Numbered from the stretch's first letter, positions 27,090 to 38,696 are shown. The stretch: 64,000 bases of DNA from Arthrobacter sp. UKPF54-2 (GCF_007858535.1 NZ_CP040174.1:806001-870000); one strand, 5' to 3'. Notes: generated from the sequence alone by a model not told the origin. A program made the numbers and translations.

Positions 27090-28282
27090 GCCTCAAAGAC
27101 CAGTTCGGCAAAGACGTCCTGCTCACCGGCTGGGGCCACAGCCGCTTCGGCAAGCTCACGGACGAGACCCTCGAATCCCTGATCGTCCAGGTCGCCACGG
27201 AGGCGATCGACAACGCCGGGATCGAACCTGGCCAGATCGACGAAATCTACCTCGGCCAGTTCAACTCCGGCATGATGCCGCTGGCGTTCCCGTCCTCGCT
27301 GGCCCTGCAGGTCTCCGAGCAGCTCGCCAACATCCCGTCCACCCGGGTCGAGAACGCCTGCGCCTCCGGCTCGGCCGCATTCCAGCAGGGCACCAAGTCG
27401 CTGCTGGCCGGCACGGCCAAGACCGTCCTGGTGATCGGCGCGGAGAAGATGACCCACGCCGGCGCCGACGTTGTGGGCGCGGCCCTGCTCGGCGCGGACT
27501 ACGACATGGCCGGCAAGCCGTCCACCACCGGGTTCACGGGCCTGTTCGCCGAGGTGGCCAAGCACTACGAGAAGCGGTACGGCGACGGCAACGGAAAGCT
27601 TGGCGACGTCCTGGGCACGATCGCCGCCAAGAACCACCGAAACGGCGTGGACAACCCTTACGCCCAGCTGCGCAAGGACCTCGGCGAGGAGTTCTGCCAG
27701 ACCGTCTCGGACAAGAACCCGATGGTCGCGGACCCGTTGCGCCGCACCGACTGCTCTCCCGTCTCCGACGGCGCCGCCGCCGTCGTCCTGAGCGTCGCCC
27801 CCACCAGCGGCGCCACCGCCCCGGTCCGGCTGGCCGGTTTCGGCCAGGCGAACGACTTCTTCCCGACCGACCGGCGCGACCCCACGGCCTTCGCCGCGAC
27901 GCGCACCTCCTGGCAGCGCGCGCTGGGCATGGCCGGCGTCGGACTCGACGACCTGGACTTCGCCGAGGTGCACGACTGCTTCACCATCGCCGAACTGCTC
28001 ATGTACGAGGCCATGGGCCTGACCGAGCCGGGCCAAGGCGCCCGCGCGCTCCAGGAAGGCTGGGTCTTCAAGGACGGCAAGCTGCCCATCAACGTCTCCG
28101 GCGGGCTCAAGGCCAAGGGCCACCCGGTCGGGGCCACCGGCGTCTCGCAGCACGTCATCGCGGCGATGCAGCTCACCGGCACCGCCGGGGACATGCAGCT
28201 GCCCGCGGCCCGCCGGGCCGCGGTGCAGAATATGGGCGGCGTCGGCATCGCCAACTACGTCAGCGTGCTGGAAGCCGTCTAG
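27086..28282 (+). CDS. Thiolase (acetyl-CoA acetyltransferase, SCP-x-like branch)
   Basis: 398 residues with a GTG start. Nucleophile Cys92 in [21 protein letters not shown] carries the His/Cys pair characteristic of the SCP2-thiolase branch; [14 protein letters not shown] holds the C-terminal His. It likely splits acetoacetyl-CoA, or another 3-oxoacyl-CoA made by the CoA-transferase, into acetyl-CoA units. Translationally coupled to scoB. Confidence 0.9.
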   Translation: MSLKDQFGKDVLLTGWGHSRFGKLTDETLESLIVQVATEAIDNAGIEPGQIDEIYLGQFNSGMMPLAFPSSLALQVSEQLANIPSTRVENACASGSAAFQQGTKSLLAGTAKTVLVIGAEKMTHAGADVVGAALLGADYDMAGKPSTTGFTGLFAEVAKHYEKRYGDGNGKLGDVLGTIAAKNHRNGVDNPYAQLRKDLGEEFCQTVSDKNPMVADPLRRTDCSPVSDGAAAVVLSVAPTSGATAPVRLAGFGQANDFFPTDRRDPTAFAATRTSWQRALGMAGVGLDDLDFAEVHDCFTIAELLMYEAMGLTEPGQGARALQEGWVFKDGKLPINVSGGLKAKGHPVGATGVSQHVIAAMQLTGTAGDMQLPAARRAAVQNMGGVGIANYVSVLEAV

Positions 28283-28365
28283 AACAAAGTTCCCGGCACG
28301 AGGCAAGCACGGGGCCCGGGCTAGACTCGATGCCACCCCCATTCACCACCAGGCGAGGAGACCCC

Positions 28366-29421
28366 ATGCGCGCCACCATCATCCACGGCCCCGGCGACGT
28401 CCGCGTCGAAGACCGCGACTACCCCACCATCCAGCAGCCCACCGACGCCGTCGTCAAGGTCACCGCCGCCTGCGTCTGCGGCTCCGATCTGTGGCCGTAC
28501 CGCGGGGTCAAGCCCACGCACAAGCCCTCCGCGATCGGCCATGAATTCATCGGCCTGGTGGAAAGCGTCGGCGACGCTGTGACGGACCTCGCCGTGGGCG
28601 ACCTGGTCATCGCGCCGTTTGTGGTCAGCTGCGGCAAGTGCCCGCAGTGCCTCAACGGCGTCACCGTCGCCTGCGACCACCTGGCCGGCTGGGGCGGCAA
28701 GGACGACGCCGGTTACGCGATCGACGGCGGCCAGGGCCAGGCGGTCCGGGTCCCGCTCGCCGACGCCACCCTCGTCAAGGTCCCCGGCGTCACCGATCCC
28801 GACGACGCCCTGCGCGCCAGCCTCCTGACCCTCTCCGACGTCATGGCCACCGGCCACCACGCCGCCCTCGCCGCGAAGGCCGGCCCCGGCCGGACCGTCG
28901 TGGTGGTCGGCGACGGCGCGGTGGGCCTGTGCGGGGTCCTGGCAGCCAAGCGGCTCGGCGCGGAGCGGATCATCGCCATGTCCCGGCACGCCGACCGGCA
29001 GGCGATCGCCCGCGAGTTCGGCGCCACCGACATCGTTGCCGAGCGCGGCGAGGACGGCGTCGCCAAGGTCCGCGAACTGCTCGGCGGGGTGCTGGCCGAT
29101 TCCGTCCTGGAATGCGTCGGCACCAAGGAATCCATGGAGCAGGCCCTGCACAGCGTCCGCCCGGGCGGCGCCATGGGCTTTGTCGGCGTGCCCACGGGCG
29201 GTGCCGAAATCCCGGTGCGCTACCTCTTCGACACCAACATCACCATCGGCGGCGGGATGGCGCCGGCCCGGACCTACATCCCGGAGCTGCTGGCCGACGT
29301 GCTCGACGGCAGCATCAACCCGGGCCGGGTGTTCGACGTCGTGATGGACCTGGAGGAGGCCCCGGAGGCCTACCGGGCGATGGACGAGCGGCGGGCCATC
29401 AAGGTCCTGCTCACCCCGTAG
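28366..29421 (+). CDS. Zinc-dependent alcohol dehydrogenase (MDR family)
   Basis: 351 residues; GAGGAG precedes ATG 28366. Catalytic zinc site: CVCGSDLWPYRG and GHEFIGLVESVG. Structural zinc: CGKCPQCLNGVTVAC. Rossmann turn VVVVGDGAVGLCGVLAAKRLGA. A NAD(P)-linked oxidation of a secondary alcohol is likely. An 83-base gap with a TAGACT box separates it from the thiolase, so it may have its own promoter. It could feed 3-hydroxyacid or butanediol-type substrates to the ketone operon (inference). Confidence 0.9.
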   Translation: MRATIIHGPGDVRVEDRDYPTIQQPTDAVVKVTAACVCGSDLWPYRGVKPTHKPSAIGHEFIGLVESVGDAVTDLAVGDLVIAPFVVSCGKCPQCLNGVTVACDHLAGWGGKDDAGYAIDGGQGQAVRVPLADATLVKVPGVTDPDDALRASLLTLSDVMATGHHAALAAKAGPGRTVVVVGDGAVGLCGVLAAKRLGAERIIAMSRHADRQAIAREFGATDIVAERGEDGVAKVRELLGGVLADSVLECVGTKESMEQALHSVRPGGAMGFVGVPTGGAEIPVRYLFDTNITIGGGMAPARTYIPELLADVLDGSINPGRVFDVVMDLEEAPEAYRAMDERRAIKVLLTP

Positions 29422-29431
29422 CCACGTGGTC

Positions 29432-29460
29432 TTGCACAGCCGGGACGGCAGGTCTAGCGT
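29432..29460 (+). promoter_or_regulatory. Promoter before the monooxygenase-fold small protein
   Basis: TTGCAC (29432-29437), 17-base spacer, TAGCGT (29455-29460), ending 38 bases before the start codon. Confidence 0.5.
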
Positions 29461-29498
29461 GATGCGCATCAGCACCCCGCAGCCGTCAAGGAGCCGTC

Positions 29499-29813
29499 AT
29501 GGCCAGGTTTGTGCAGATCATCGAATTCCAGTCATCCCGCATCGACGAGATCGAGGCGCTCGGCCGGCCCTCGCGGACGGAGGGGGACACCGCCCCGACC
29601 TTCCGCCGGATCCTGAACACCGCGGACCGCGACCGCCCCGGCACCTATCTCACCATCGTCGAATTCGACTCGTACGAGTCGGCCATGGAGAACTCGGGGC
29701 GGCCGGAGACCTCGGAGTTCGCGGCGCGGATGGCCGCGCTGTGTGATTCCCCTCCGGTGTTCCGCAACCTGGACGTCCAGTGGGAGGACGCCGGCGACGC
29801 GGCGACCGCCTAG
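29499..29813 (+). CDS. Small dimeric alpha/beta-barrel (ABM-like) protein
   Basis: 104 residues with AAGGAG five bases before the ATG. FVQIIEFQSSRIDEIEAL, then TYLTIVEFDSYESAMENSGRPETSEFAARMAALC and VFRNLDVQWE follow the beta-alpha-beta-beta pattern of ferredoxin-like antibiotic-biosynthesis-monooxygenase or stress-response barrel folds. No catalytic residue can be named. It lies 10 bases before the PEP-utilising protein and is probably co-transcribed. Confidence 0.7.
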   Translation: MARFVQIIEFQSSRIDEIEALGRPSRTEGDTAPTFRRILNTADRDRPGTYLTIVEFDSYESAMENSGRPETSEFAARMAALCDSPPVFRNLDVQWEDAGDAATA

Positions 29814-29823
29814 GCGGTGCACC

Positions 29824-32529
29824 ATGTGCGCCGAACGGGTTGACCACATGCCCGCCGGCCGCGTGCTGGAGGGCCTTGTCCTGGAGCTGGGCAGCACCGG
29901 TTCCGCCCCGCTGCCGCTGGTCGGCGGCAAGGCCCTGAACCTGGGGAAGCTCGCCGCCGCCGGCTTCCCGGTCCCGCGCGGCTTCTGCCTGACCACGGAG
30001 GCGTACCGGCGGGCGGCGCCGGCGGGGATCGACGCGCTGGCGGCCCGCCTCGACACCGCCGCAGCCACGGCTGGCCGGCCGGAGCCGGGCCACGCCGAGC
30101 CGGACCCCCTGGCCGCCAGTGCCCGCGAACTGATCGGCGCCGCGGCGGTCCCGCCCGACGTCGACGCGGCGGTGCGGGCGGCCTACGCGGGGCTGGGCGC
30201 GGAGCCGGCGGTTGCGGTGCGCTCCTCCGCCACCGCCGAGGACCTGCCCTTCGCCAGCTTCGCGGGCCAGCAGGATTCGTACACCGGCGTCGTCGGCCCT
30301 GACGCCGTCATCGACGCAGTCCACCGCTGCTGGGCGTCGCTCTGGACCGACCGGGCGGTGGCCTACCGGTCCGCCAACGGGATCAGCCACCGGGAGGTGG
30401 GGCTCGCCGTCGTCGTCCAGATCATGGTCGACGCCGCCACCGCCGGTGTTATGTTCACCGCCAACCCGGTGACCGGCACACGGACCGAGACGGTGATCAA
30501 CGCCAGCCCCGGGGCGGGCCAGGCCGTGGTGTCCGGCGCGGTGAATCCGGACCAGTTCACCGTGGACACCGAGACGGCCACGGTCCTGGCCAGGGTGCCG
30601 GGCGACGACGATCCCGCCCGCGGCTGGAGCCTGGCGGACGCCGAGCTCACCGAGCTGACCCGCCTCGGCGACGCCGTCCAGCGCCTCTTTGGGGCGCCGC
30701 AGGATATCGAGTGGGTTTTCGACGCCGCGGGCAAGGCATGGCTGACGCAGTCCCGGCCGATCACCACGCTGTATCCGCTGGAGGATCCGTTCTCCGGCGA
30801 CGCGTCCGCCCTCAACCCGGATCCCGCGGGCGGGACCCGCGTCTACCTGTGCGGAACCCTGCTCCAAGGGCTCACGCGCCCGATCACGCCGATCGGGCTC
30901 GCTGCACTCGGGCTGATGCGGAACAGCAAGGGACTCTGGCGCTATGTGAGCCCCGGGCTGAGGATGTACGTGGACCTGACGGCGGTGGTGCAAAACAAGT
31001 GGGGCCGCCGCTACCTGGAGCGGGTGCTGCCGCTGGCTGACGGCAGGTCCGCCGCGGTCTTCCCGGAACTGCTGGCCGATCCTCGGTTCGCGCTCAGGGA
31101 ACGCCCCCGGAAGTCCCGCCCCAGGCCCGCCCGGGCTGCCGGCGGAGGGCCGGCGCGGGGCGCCGAGGCCAGTGCCAGCCTGGCCATGGTCCTCGGCCTG
31201 GTCCCGGCGCTGATTGGGGCCGCGGTCCGGCCCGAGGAGGAGCTCCGCCGGGCGGATGCCTACGGAAAGCGCCTTGACGCAGCGCTGGTGCTGGCCGAGC
31301 CGGCGAGCGCCGGGCAGCGGCTCGACTACGCCGAACAGATCACCCACCGGACCGTCGACGGGCTGATCCGAGCCACCCTGCCCGCGCCGTCCGTCGGCTA
31401 CATCATGCTGGCCGTGGCCCGGCGGCTGCTGCGCGGCATCGCCCCGCCGCGCGAGCTGGAGGCGGTGCTGCGCGGGCTGCCGCACAATGTGACCACCGAG
31501 ATGGACCTGGAGCTCTGGCAACTGGCGGTGGGCATCGGTGCCGATCCCGTCTCGCGGGATGTCTTTCTGGCGCAGGACCCGGCGCGGCTCGCGGCGGCGT
31601 ACCGCGCCGGCGCGCTTCCCGGGCCGGCGCAGGCCGGGGTGCGGGGCTTCCTGGCCCGCTACGGCCACCGGGCGGTGGCCGAGATCGATCTGGGTATGCC
31701 GCGCTGGTCGGAGGAGCCGGACCACATCCTCGGGATGATCTCCAACTACCTGCGCGTCGAGGACCCGGAACAGGCCCCGGACCGGCAGTTCCGGCGGGCC
31801 GCCGAGCACGCGGAGGAGAGGATCCGCAACCTGGTGGAGCGCGCCGGCGCCCGGGGCCGGTGGCGGGCCCGGGCGCTTGAGCTGTCCCTGCGCCGGGTCC
31901 GGGAGCTGTCCGGCCTGCGTGAGCTGCCCAAGTTCCACATCGTTAAGATCCTTGGCGAGATGCACCGCCAGCTGTTGCTGGTTGGCGAAGAGCTGGTGCG
32001 CGCCGGCGTCGTCGCGGCCGCGGAGGATGTGTTTTTCCTGGACTTCGCCGAGCTCCGGGTGGGACTGCGCGGCGCCCGGATGCAGGACCTCGTCGCGAGC
32101 CGCCGGCGCTTGTACGACGTCGAACTGCGCCGCCGCCACATCCCGCGGGTGCTGCTCTCGGACGGGACCGACGTCGAGGCCGCGGTCATGGCCAAGGCAC
32201 CGCCCACCGGCGCGCTGGCCGGAACCCCAGCCTCGGCCGGCACCGCCACCGGCACCGTCCGGGTGATCCTGGACCCGGTGGGCGCCCGCGTTGAACCCGG
32301 CGAAATCCTGGTGGCACCCTCGACCGACCCCGGCTGGACCCCGCTCTTTATGACGGCGGGCGCCCTGGTGATGGAAATGGGCGGCGTCATCTCGCACGGG
32401 GCCGTTGTCGCGCGCGAGTACGGGATCCCGGCGGTGGTGGGCGTGCCGGATGCCACCACCAGGCTGCATACCGGCCAGCGCGTCACCGTGGACGGGGCCG
32501 CCGGCATCGTCCGGGAGCTGCCCGACTGA
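29824..32529 (+). CDS. PEP-synthase/rifampicin-phosphotransferase-like protein
   Basis: 901 residues from ATG 29824. N-terminal ATP-grasp PPDK_N domain (LVGGKALNLGKLAAAGFPVPRGFCLT, AVRSSATAEDLPFASFAGQQDSY, MFTANPVTG, DIEWVFDAAGKAWLTQSRPI). Long middle part (about 330-790) unlike PEP synthase. C-terminal swivelling phospho-histidine domain GGVISHGAVVAREYGIPAVVG (His858). There is no PEP-binding TIM barrel, which fits the Rph layout (ATP-binding, substrate-binding, His domain). It may therefore phosphorylate a small molecule. The substrate is unknown; rifampicin inactivation is a guess by homology only. Confidence 0.82.
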   Translation: MCAERVDHMPAGRVLEGLVLELGSTGSAPLPLVGGKALNLGKLAAAGFPVPRGFCLTTEAYRRAAPAGIDALAARLDTAAATAGRPEPGHAEPDPLAASARELIGAAAVPPDVDAAVRAAYAGLGAEPAVAVRSSATAEDLPFASFAGQQDSYTGVVGPDAVIDAVHRCWASLWTDRAVAYRSANGISHREVGLAVVVQIMVDAATAGVMFTANPVTGTRTETVINASPGAGQAVVSGAVNPDQFTVDTETATVLARVPGDDDPARGWSLADAELTELTRLGDAVQRLFGAPQDIEWVFDAAGKAWLTQSRPITTLYPLEDPFSGDASALNPDPAGGTRVYLCGTLLQGLTRPITPIGLAALGLMRNSKGLWRYVSPGLRMYVDLTAVVQNKWGRRYLERVLPLADGRSAAVFPELLADPRFALRERPRKSRPRPARAAGGGPARGAEASASLAMVLGLVPALIGAAVRPEEELRRADAYGKRLDAALVLAEPASAGQRLDYAEQITHRTVDGLIRATLPAPSVGYIMLAVARRLLRGIAPPRELEAVLRGLPHNVTTEMDLELWQLAVGIGADPVSRDVFLAQDPARLAAAYRAGALPGPAQAGVRGFLARYGHRAVAEIDLGMPRWSEEPDHILGMISNYLRVEDPEQAPDRQFRRAAEHAEERIRNLVERAGARGRWRARALELSLRRVRELSGLRELPKFHIVKILGEMHRQLLLVGEELVRAGVVAAAEDVFFLDFAELRVGLRGARMQDLVASRRRLYDVELRRRHIPRVLLSDGTDVEAAVMAKAPPTGALAGTPASAGTATGTVRVILDPVGARVEPGEILVAPSTDPGWTPLFMTAGALVMEMGGVISHGAVVAREYGIPAVVGVPDATTRLHTGQRVTVDGAAGIVRELPD

Positions 32530-32620
32530 ATCCCGCGGCGCTCGCACCGGCGCGGCTGCACCGGCGCGGCCGCCAAGGGGCCGGGCGGCCCTCCGCCCGT
32601 GCTAGCACAGCCGTGCCAGT

Positions 32621-32626
32621 TAGACT
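32621..32626 (+). promoter_or_regulatory. -10 box of a leaderless esterase transcript
   Basis: TAGACT followed by 6 bases and then ATG 32633. No ribosome-binding site can fit between. Confidence 0.5.
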
Positions 32627-32632
32627 GGGGCC

Positions 32633-33655
32633 ATGACCCCGGCACCCCGGTCACCCCAGCTGCCCTCCGGCGGAACCTTCGGCCTGGCCCGCCGCGCGCG
32701 GGGCGTGCTGCGCCGGGTCCCGGTCTGGGCCTGGCTGGCTATGATGCATGCGCTGGGCCCCGGCGAGCGGACGCGATTCAACGCCGAGCCGGTGACCGGC
32801 GTCGACTACTTCCACGACATTGACTTCGTTGGGGACGGGATCCGTGCCCACCGCCTGGACGTGATCACCCCGGCCGGCGCCGGGGTGGAAGACACCGCTC
32901 CTCTGCCGGTCTACGTCTACTTCCACGGCGGGGGCTGGACCTCCGGGGACAAGGCCGCGCTGACCAAGTACTGCGCGAACCAGGCCGCCGGCGGGATGGT
33001 GGCTGTCAACGTCAATTACCGGCGGGCTCCGCGTTTCCACATGGCGCACGTCCTCCAGGACGCCAACGCGGCACTGGCCTGGGTCCGCGAGCACATCGCG
33101 GACTACGGAGGCGACCCCGCCCGGATTGTCCTGGGCGGGGACTCCGCCGGCGGCCAGATCGCCGCGCTCCTGACCTCGGCCAGCCTCCGCCCCGAACTTG
33201 CAGGCCACTACGCCCTGACGCCGGCGGCCCCCGGCTCCAGCCTGCGCGGTCTGGTGCAGCACTGCAGCGTGGTGGACTTCTCCGTGTTCTTCGAGAAGGG
33301 CTTCGTGCTCAGCCTGGACTTCGTCCGGATGCTCCTGCCCCGGGCTGCCGGCGGACGCGGCCGTCCCCGCGCGGCGGAACTGCGCGCCGCGGCCGGGTTC
33401 CTGTCCCCGATCGAATGGCTCGACGCCGGCTTCCCGCCGGTGTTCGTCACCACCTCGGAGCGCGACTTCTTCTACACCGCCAATCTCAAATTCATCGCGC
33501 GCCTGCTGGAGCATAAGGTGCCCGTGGACACCCTGATTTACGGCTGGGACGCCCCGAATACGGAGCACACCTGGCAGCAGGACTTCCGCCATCCCGAGTC
33601 GCAGGAGGTGTACCGCCGCCTGCACGCCTTTGTGCGCCGGGTGGCGGGCGCCTGA
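32633..33655 (+). CDS. HSL-type alpha/beta hydrolase (carboxylesterase)
   Basis: 340 residues. Oxyanion motif YFHGGGWTSGDK (98-107) and nucleophile GGDSAGGQIAALL (Ser171) are those of hormone-sensitive-lipase-family esterases. The acid and base come late: TSERDFFYTANLKF and NTEHTWQQDF. An N-terminal hydrophobic stretch VPVWAWLAMMHAL could be a membrane contact rather than a signal. The substrate is unknown. Leaderless by the -10 position. Confidence 0.88.
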   Translation: MTPAPRSPQLPSGGTFGLARRARGVLRRVPVWAWLAMMHALGPGERTRFNAEPVTGVDYFHDIDFVGDGIRAHRLDVITPAGAGVEDTAPLPVYVYFHGGGWTSGDKAALTKYCANQAAGGMVAVNVNYRRAPRFHMAHVLQDANAALAWVREHIADYGGDPARIVLGGDSAGGQIAALLTSASLRPELAGHYALTPAAPGSSLRGLVQHCSVVDFSVFFEKGFVLSLDFVRMLLPRAAGGRGRPRAAELRAAAGFLSPIEWLDAGFPPVFVTTSERDFFYTANLKFIARLLEHKVPVDTLIYGWDAPNTEHTWQQDFRHPESQEVYRRLHAFVRRVAGA

Positions 33656-33678
33656 GGACCGGCGCCGGAACCGGGGTC

Positions 33679-33684
33679 TATGTT
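33679..33684 (+). promoter_or_regulatory. -10 box of a leaderless hydrolase transcript
   Basis: TATGTT with 6 bases to ATG 33691. Confidence 0.4.
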
Positions 33685-33690
33685 TAGTCC

Positions 33691-34638
33691 ATGGCGTCAA
33701 CAGGCCGCAATCTTCCCGGCGCACCGGAGCCAGACCCGGAGGTCTTCGGGTCCGGGCTCATCGACGAGGCCGCCTGGCTGGACGCCGCCCTGGCCGACGT
33801 CGACTGGTTCGACCCGCCGCCCGGCGCCGTGCGCGGCGAATTCCGGGCCCCAAGCGGGACGCTCGCGACCCTGTCGATGGGCGACCCGGCCAATCCGCGG
33901 GTGCTGATGATCCCGGGGGCCACCGGGTCCAAGGAAGATTTCTCGCTGATGCTACCCCGGCTCGCGGCCGCCGGATACTTTGCGCTCAGTTGCGACATCG
34001 CTGGCCAGTACGAGTCGGCCGGCGCCGGGCCGGAGCACCTTGTGCCGCCTCGGGAGCACTACGACTACCAGCTTTTCGCGGACGACCTGATCGCCCTGCT
34101 CGAGGCCGGCGACGGCGCCGCGCACGTCGTGGGGTACTCCTTCGCCGCGATCGTTGCCCAGGTTGTGTTCGCGCAGCGGCCTGAGCTGTTCCGCAGCCTG
34201 ACCCTGCTCAGCTGCCCGCCCGAACCCGGGAACAGCTTCCGCGGAGTCCAGCGGATCGGGCGGTTCAGCGGCTGGGCCAGCGGCCGGGTGGGCGCGGCAC
34301 TGATGATCTGGGGAATCCGCAGCAACGTGGTCAAGGTGGCGCCGAACCGGATTCGGTTTGTGCGGTACCGTTTCGGCTTCACCCGCCGGAAGTCCGTGAG
34401 CGACATCTTCGCCCTGATGCAGCACGCCCCGGACCTCCGGCCGGTCCTGGCCGCTGCGACACTGCCCAAGCTGGTCGCCGTCGGAGAACACGACCTCTGG
34501 CCGCTGGCGCTGCACCGCCGCTTCGCGCAGGCGATCGGCGCGAAGATCGCCGTCTACCGGGGCGGCCACAGCCCCAGCGAGACCTCGCCGCACCAGATGA
34601 GCCGGGACCTGATCGCGCTCTACGCCGACGCCGACTGA
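33691..34638 (+). CDS. Alpha/beta-fold hydrolase
   Basis: 315 residues. VLMIPGATGSKEDFSLMLPRLAAAGYFALSCDIAGQYESA is the oxyanion-side region, VVGYSFAAIVAQVVF the nucleophile elbow (Ser150), VAVGEHDLWPLA the acid and YRGGHSPSETSP the histidine. It resembles the haloperoxidase/esterase class. The elbow GYSFA differs slightly from the usual GxSxG. It has its own leaderless promoter. The substrate is unknown. Confidence 0.85.
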   Translation: MASTGRNLPGAPEPDPEVFGSGLIDEAAWLDAALADVDWFDPPPGAVRGEFRAPSGTLATLSMGDPANPRVLMIPGATGSKEDFSLMLPRLAAAGYFALSCDIAGQYESAGAGPEHLVPPREHYDYQLFADDLIALLEAGDGAAHVVGYSFAAIVAQVVFAQRPELFRSLTLLSCPPEPGNSFRGVQRIGRFSGWASGRVGAALMIWGIRSNVVKVAPNRIRFVRYRFGFTRRKSVSDIFALMQHAPDLRPVLAAATLPKLVAVGEHDLWPLALHRRFAQAIGAKIAVYRGGHSPSETSPHQMSRDLIALYADAD

Positions 34639-34665
34639 GTGAGGGTCAGCGCGGCCCCGGCGCGG

Positions 34666-35409
34666 CTACCGGAGGTGGCGGCGCTCCCACTGCGTCCGTC
34701 GCCGGCGCCGCCGCAGCGGCGGCTCGGATCTGAACTCGACGCCGAACGTCGTCCACGCCATCGCCAGCCTGCGCCCGACCGCGTGCCAGCTCTCGAACGG
34801 CCGGGCCGAGACGCCCACCCTCAGCGTCGGGTCGCAGATCACGGCCACCTCGGGCGGAATCTGGTACGAAATGTCGAGGTCGTCGTGGACCGGCGGCACG
34901 CCCCGGTGGACGGCGCCGCGGATTCGTTCCCACACCTCGGTCCGCAGGGCGAAGTTGGAGCCGAACAACGGCGGGTGCCCCAGCAGGAGCCCGACCGCCC
35001 AGAAATAGCCTGCGATATAGACGCTGCGGCCCACCCAGCGCGCAAAACGGTTGCCGCCGTAGAAATCTCCGGGGCCGGTCACGGCGGACAGCGGCCCGGC
35101 GCGCTCAAGGATGGCCGCCACGCGCTCCAGCCAGTCCACCGGCGGGACTGAATCCGTGTCCAGCCTGGCGATTATGGCGCAGCGGGCCTCGTCGAAGCCG
35201 AGGGCCGTGGCGGCCGCGATTCCGGGTACCTCAGCGGCGATCCGCCGCACCCCGGCGGCCGCGCAGACCTCGGCCGTGGCGTCCGTGCTGCCGTTGTCCA
35301 CCACGATGACCTCGTCGGCGCGGTGGCTCTGCCGGGCGAGCGCCTCGAGGCAGACCGCCAGGAGCCGGGCGTCGTTCCGGGTGGGAATGACCACCGAGAT
35401 TGTTGACAT
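34666..35409 (-). CDS. Family 2 glycosyltransferase
   Basis: 247 residues. GT-A fold: SVVIPTRNDARLLAVCLEALARQS, VIVVDNGSTDATAEV, and the DxD metal site as RLDTDSVPPVDWLERV. Later HDDLDISYQI provides the catalytic-base region. Hydrophobic YIAGYFWAVGLLLG may touch the membrane. It ends in Arg-rich RRRRRRTQWERR. It uses a nucleotide-sugar donor; product unknown. TATAGT (35419-35424, minus) 9 bases before the ATG suggests a near-leaderless start. Confidence 0.9.
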   Translation of the reverse strand: MSTISVVIPTRNDARLLAVCLEALARQSHRADEVIVVDNGSTDATAEVCAAAGVRRIAAEVPGIAAATALGFDEARCAIIARLDTDSVPPVDWLERVAAILERAGPLSAVTGPGDFYGGNRFARWVGRSVYIAGYFWAVGLLLGHPPLFGSNFALRTEVWERIRGAVHRGVPPVHDDLDISYQIPPEVAVICDPTLRVGVSARPFESWHAVGRRLAMAWTTFGVEFRSEPPLRRRRRRTQWERRHLR

Positions 35410-35459
35410 GGTGAGCCGACTATAGCCGCCGCCCGGGATTAACTCCCGTAGTCAGACTC

Positions 35460-35488
35460 TTGCACCGGGGCCCCGCGCCCCGTACGTT
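35460..35488 (+). promoter_or_regulatory. Cold-shock gene promoter
   Basis: TTGCAC (35460-35465), 17-base spacer, TACGTT (35483-35488). It predicts a 5' untranslated leader of about 75 bases, longer than most here. Cold-shock mRNAs often use such leaders for temperature-dependent translation. Confidence 0.6.
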
Positions 35489-35569
35489 GGGGACAGCGGA
35501 CGAATGTCTCCGCAGCCGTTGGCCTTGCGTGGCCCCCGGAGATCAGCAGCGTTTCAGAAGGATAAAGGC

Positions 35570-35773
35570 ATGGCTACAGGCACAGTTAAATGGTTCAACG
35601 CCGAAAAGGGTTTTGGCTTCATTGCCCCGGATGACGGGTCGGCCGACGTTTTCGCCCACTACTCGGCAATCGCTTCCAGCGGCTACCGCTCGCTGGACGA
35701 GAACCAGAAGGTCGAGTTCGACGTCACCCAGGGTCCGAAGGGCCCCCAGGCTGAGAACATCCGCCCGCTCTAA
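35570..35773 (+). CDS. cspA: Cold-shock protein
   Basis: 67 residues. RNP1 KGFGFIAP and RNP2 VFAHYSAI nucleic-acid-binding motifs within the five-strand cold-shock domain; [15 protein letters not shown] is canonical. Binds single-stranded RNA/DNA as a chaperone. AGAAGGA precedes ATG 35570. Monocistronic, with its own promoter and terminator. Confidence 0.97.
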   Translation: MATGTVKWFNAEKGFGFIAPDDGSADVFAHYSAIASSGYRSLDENQKVEFDVTQGPKGPQAENIRPL

Positions 35774-35822
35774 GCTTTCAGGAAGGCCCGGCCTGCCGGA
35801 ACACTTCTCCTAGAAGACCACT

Positions 35823-35855
35823 CAGCCCCTCCGGAGTAACCCTCCGGAGGGGCTG
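35823..35855 (+). terminator. Cold-shock gene terminator
   Basis: Perfect 14-bp stem (35823-35836 with 35842-35855) and 5-base loop, followed by CTGTGTTT. Confidence 0.88.
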
Positions 35856-35959
35856 CTGTGTTTCCGGGCCGCGCGGGCCCGGCAGCCGCGGCTACACTGT
35901 GATGGCGGCGGCCGAAAGTCTGCCCGTACCGTGATCCACTCTTCCCGGAAGCAGCCCTA

Positions 35960-36595
35960 ATGGTCGAACAACTCCTGGCCTTTACGCTGACCTGCGTTGT
36001 GGTGGTGGTGGTCCCCGGCCCCGATTTTGCCCTCGTGCTGAAGAACGCGCACCGGGCCCCCGGTTCCGCCGCGGCAACGGCCGGCGGGATCATGGTCGGC
36101 AACACGGTCCTGGCCCTTCTCGCCGTGCTCGGTGTGACGGCGCTCCTGGCGGCATCGGAAATCCTGGGCACCGCCGTCCGGATCGCCGGCGCCGCGTACC
36201 TGCTTTTCCTGGGCATCAGCGCCCTGCGGGAGGCCTTCGGGCCGCGCCGCAGCCAGCCGAGCGCGGCGGAACCCCGGCCGCGGTTCGGCGGCGGCTCGCC
36301 GTTCCTGCAGGGGGTGGTGAGCAATTTGCTCAACCCCAAGGTCGCCGTGTTCTACCTGTCCCTCTTCCCCCAGTTCGATCTGGGCCCGCTGCCGCCCCTG
36401 GCGCAGCATGCGTTGATGGCCTGCATCTTCCTGCTCACCGCGCTGGTGTGGTACGTGGTGCTGGTGCAGGCGATTCGGCGGGTCTCCGCGGTGCTGGCCC
36501 GTCCCCGCGTGCACCGGGCGGTCACGGCAGGATCCGGTGCCGTCCTGGCCGGCGTCGGCGGGACCATCCTGGCAAAGTCCGCGGTGACCGGGTAG
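35960..36595 (+). CDS. LysE/RhtB-family amino-acid exporter
   Basis: 211 residues, six membrane helices by hydrophobicity. The N-terminal VVPGPDFALVLKNA and LFLGISALR followed by FLQGVVSNLLNPKVAVFYLSLFPQF are signature segments of the family. Exports amino acids or related amines; the substrate is not predictable. Convergent with the APC permease, with 17 bases between stops. Confidence 0.9.
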   Translation: MVEQLLAFTLTCVVVVVVPGPDFALVLKNAHRAPGSAAATAGGIMVGNTVLALLAVLGVTALLAASEILGTAVRIAGAAYLLFLGISALREAFGPRRSQPSAAEPRPRFGGGSPFLQGVVSNLLNPKVAVFYLSLFPQFDLGPLPPLAQHALMACIFLLTALVWYVVLVQAIRRVSAVLARPRVHRAVTAGSGAVLAGVGGTILAKSAVTG

Positions 36596-36612
36596 CGGCC
36601 ACCGGCCGGCCG

Positions 36613-38589
<1,977 letters not shown>

Positions 38590-38696
38590 GGTGTGCCTTT
38601 CTCCCGGCGCCTCTCTGACGGGCGGGCGCCACGTTCTGCCCCTCAGTTGTGAAGCTAGCAGCGGCCGGGTGGCCGGACCCCACCGCGGCGCGGATC

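Noticed and set aside
30000..32529. PEP synthase as the definite identity of the large phosphotransferase
   Set aside because: The PEP-binding barrel is missing and the protein is longer than PEP synthase, so only the shared domains were named.
29650..32547. 965-codon open frame on the minus strand
   Set aside because: Antisense to the PEP-utilising protein, composed mostly of Arg, Gly, His and Pro; a GC-skew artefact.
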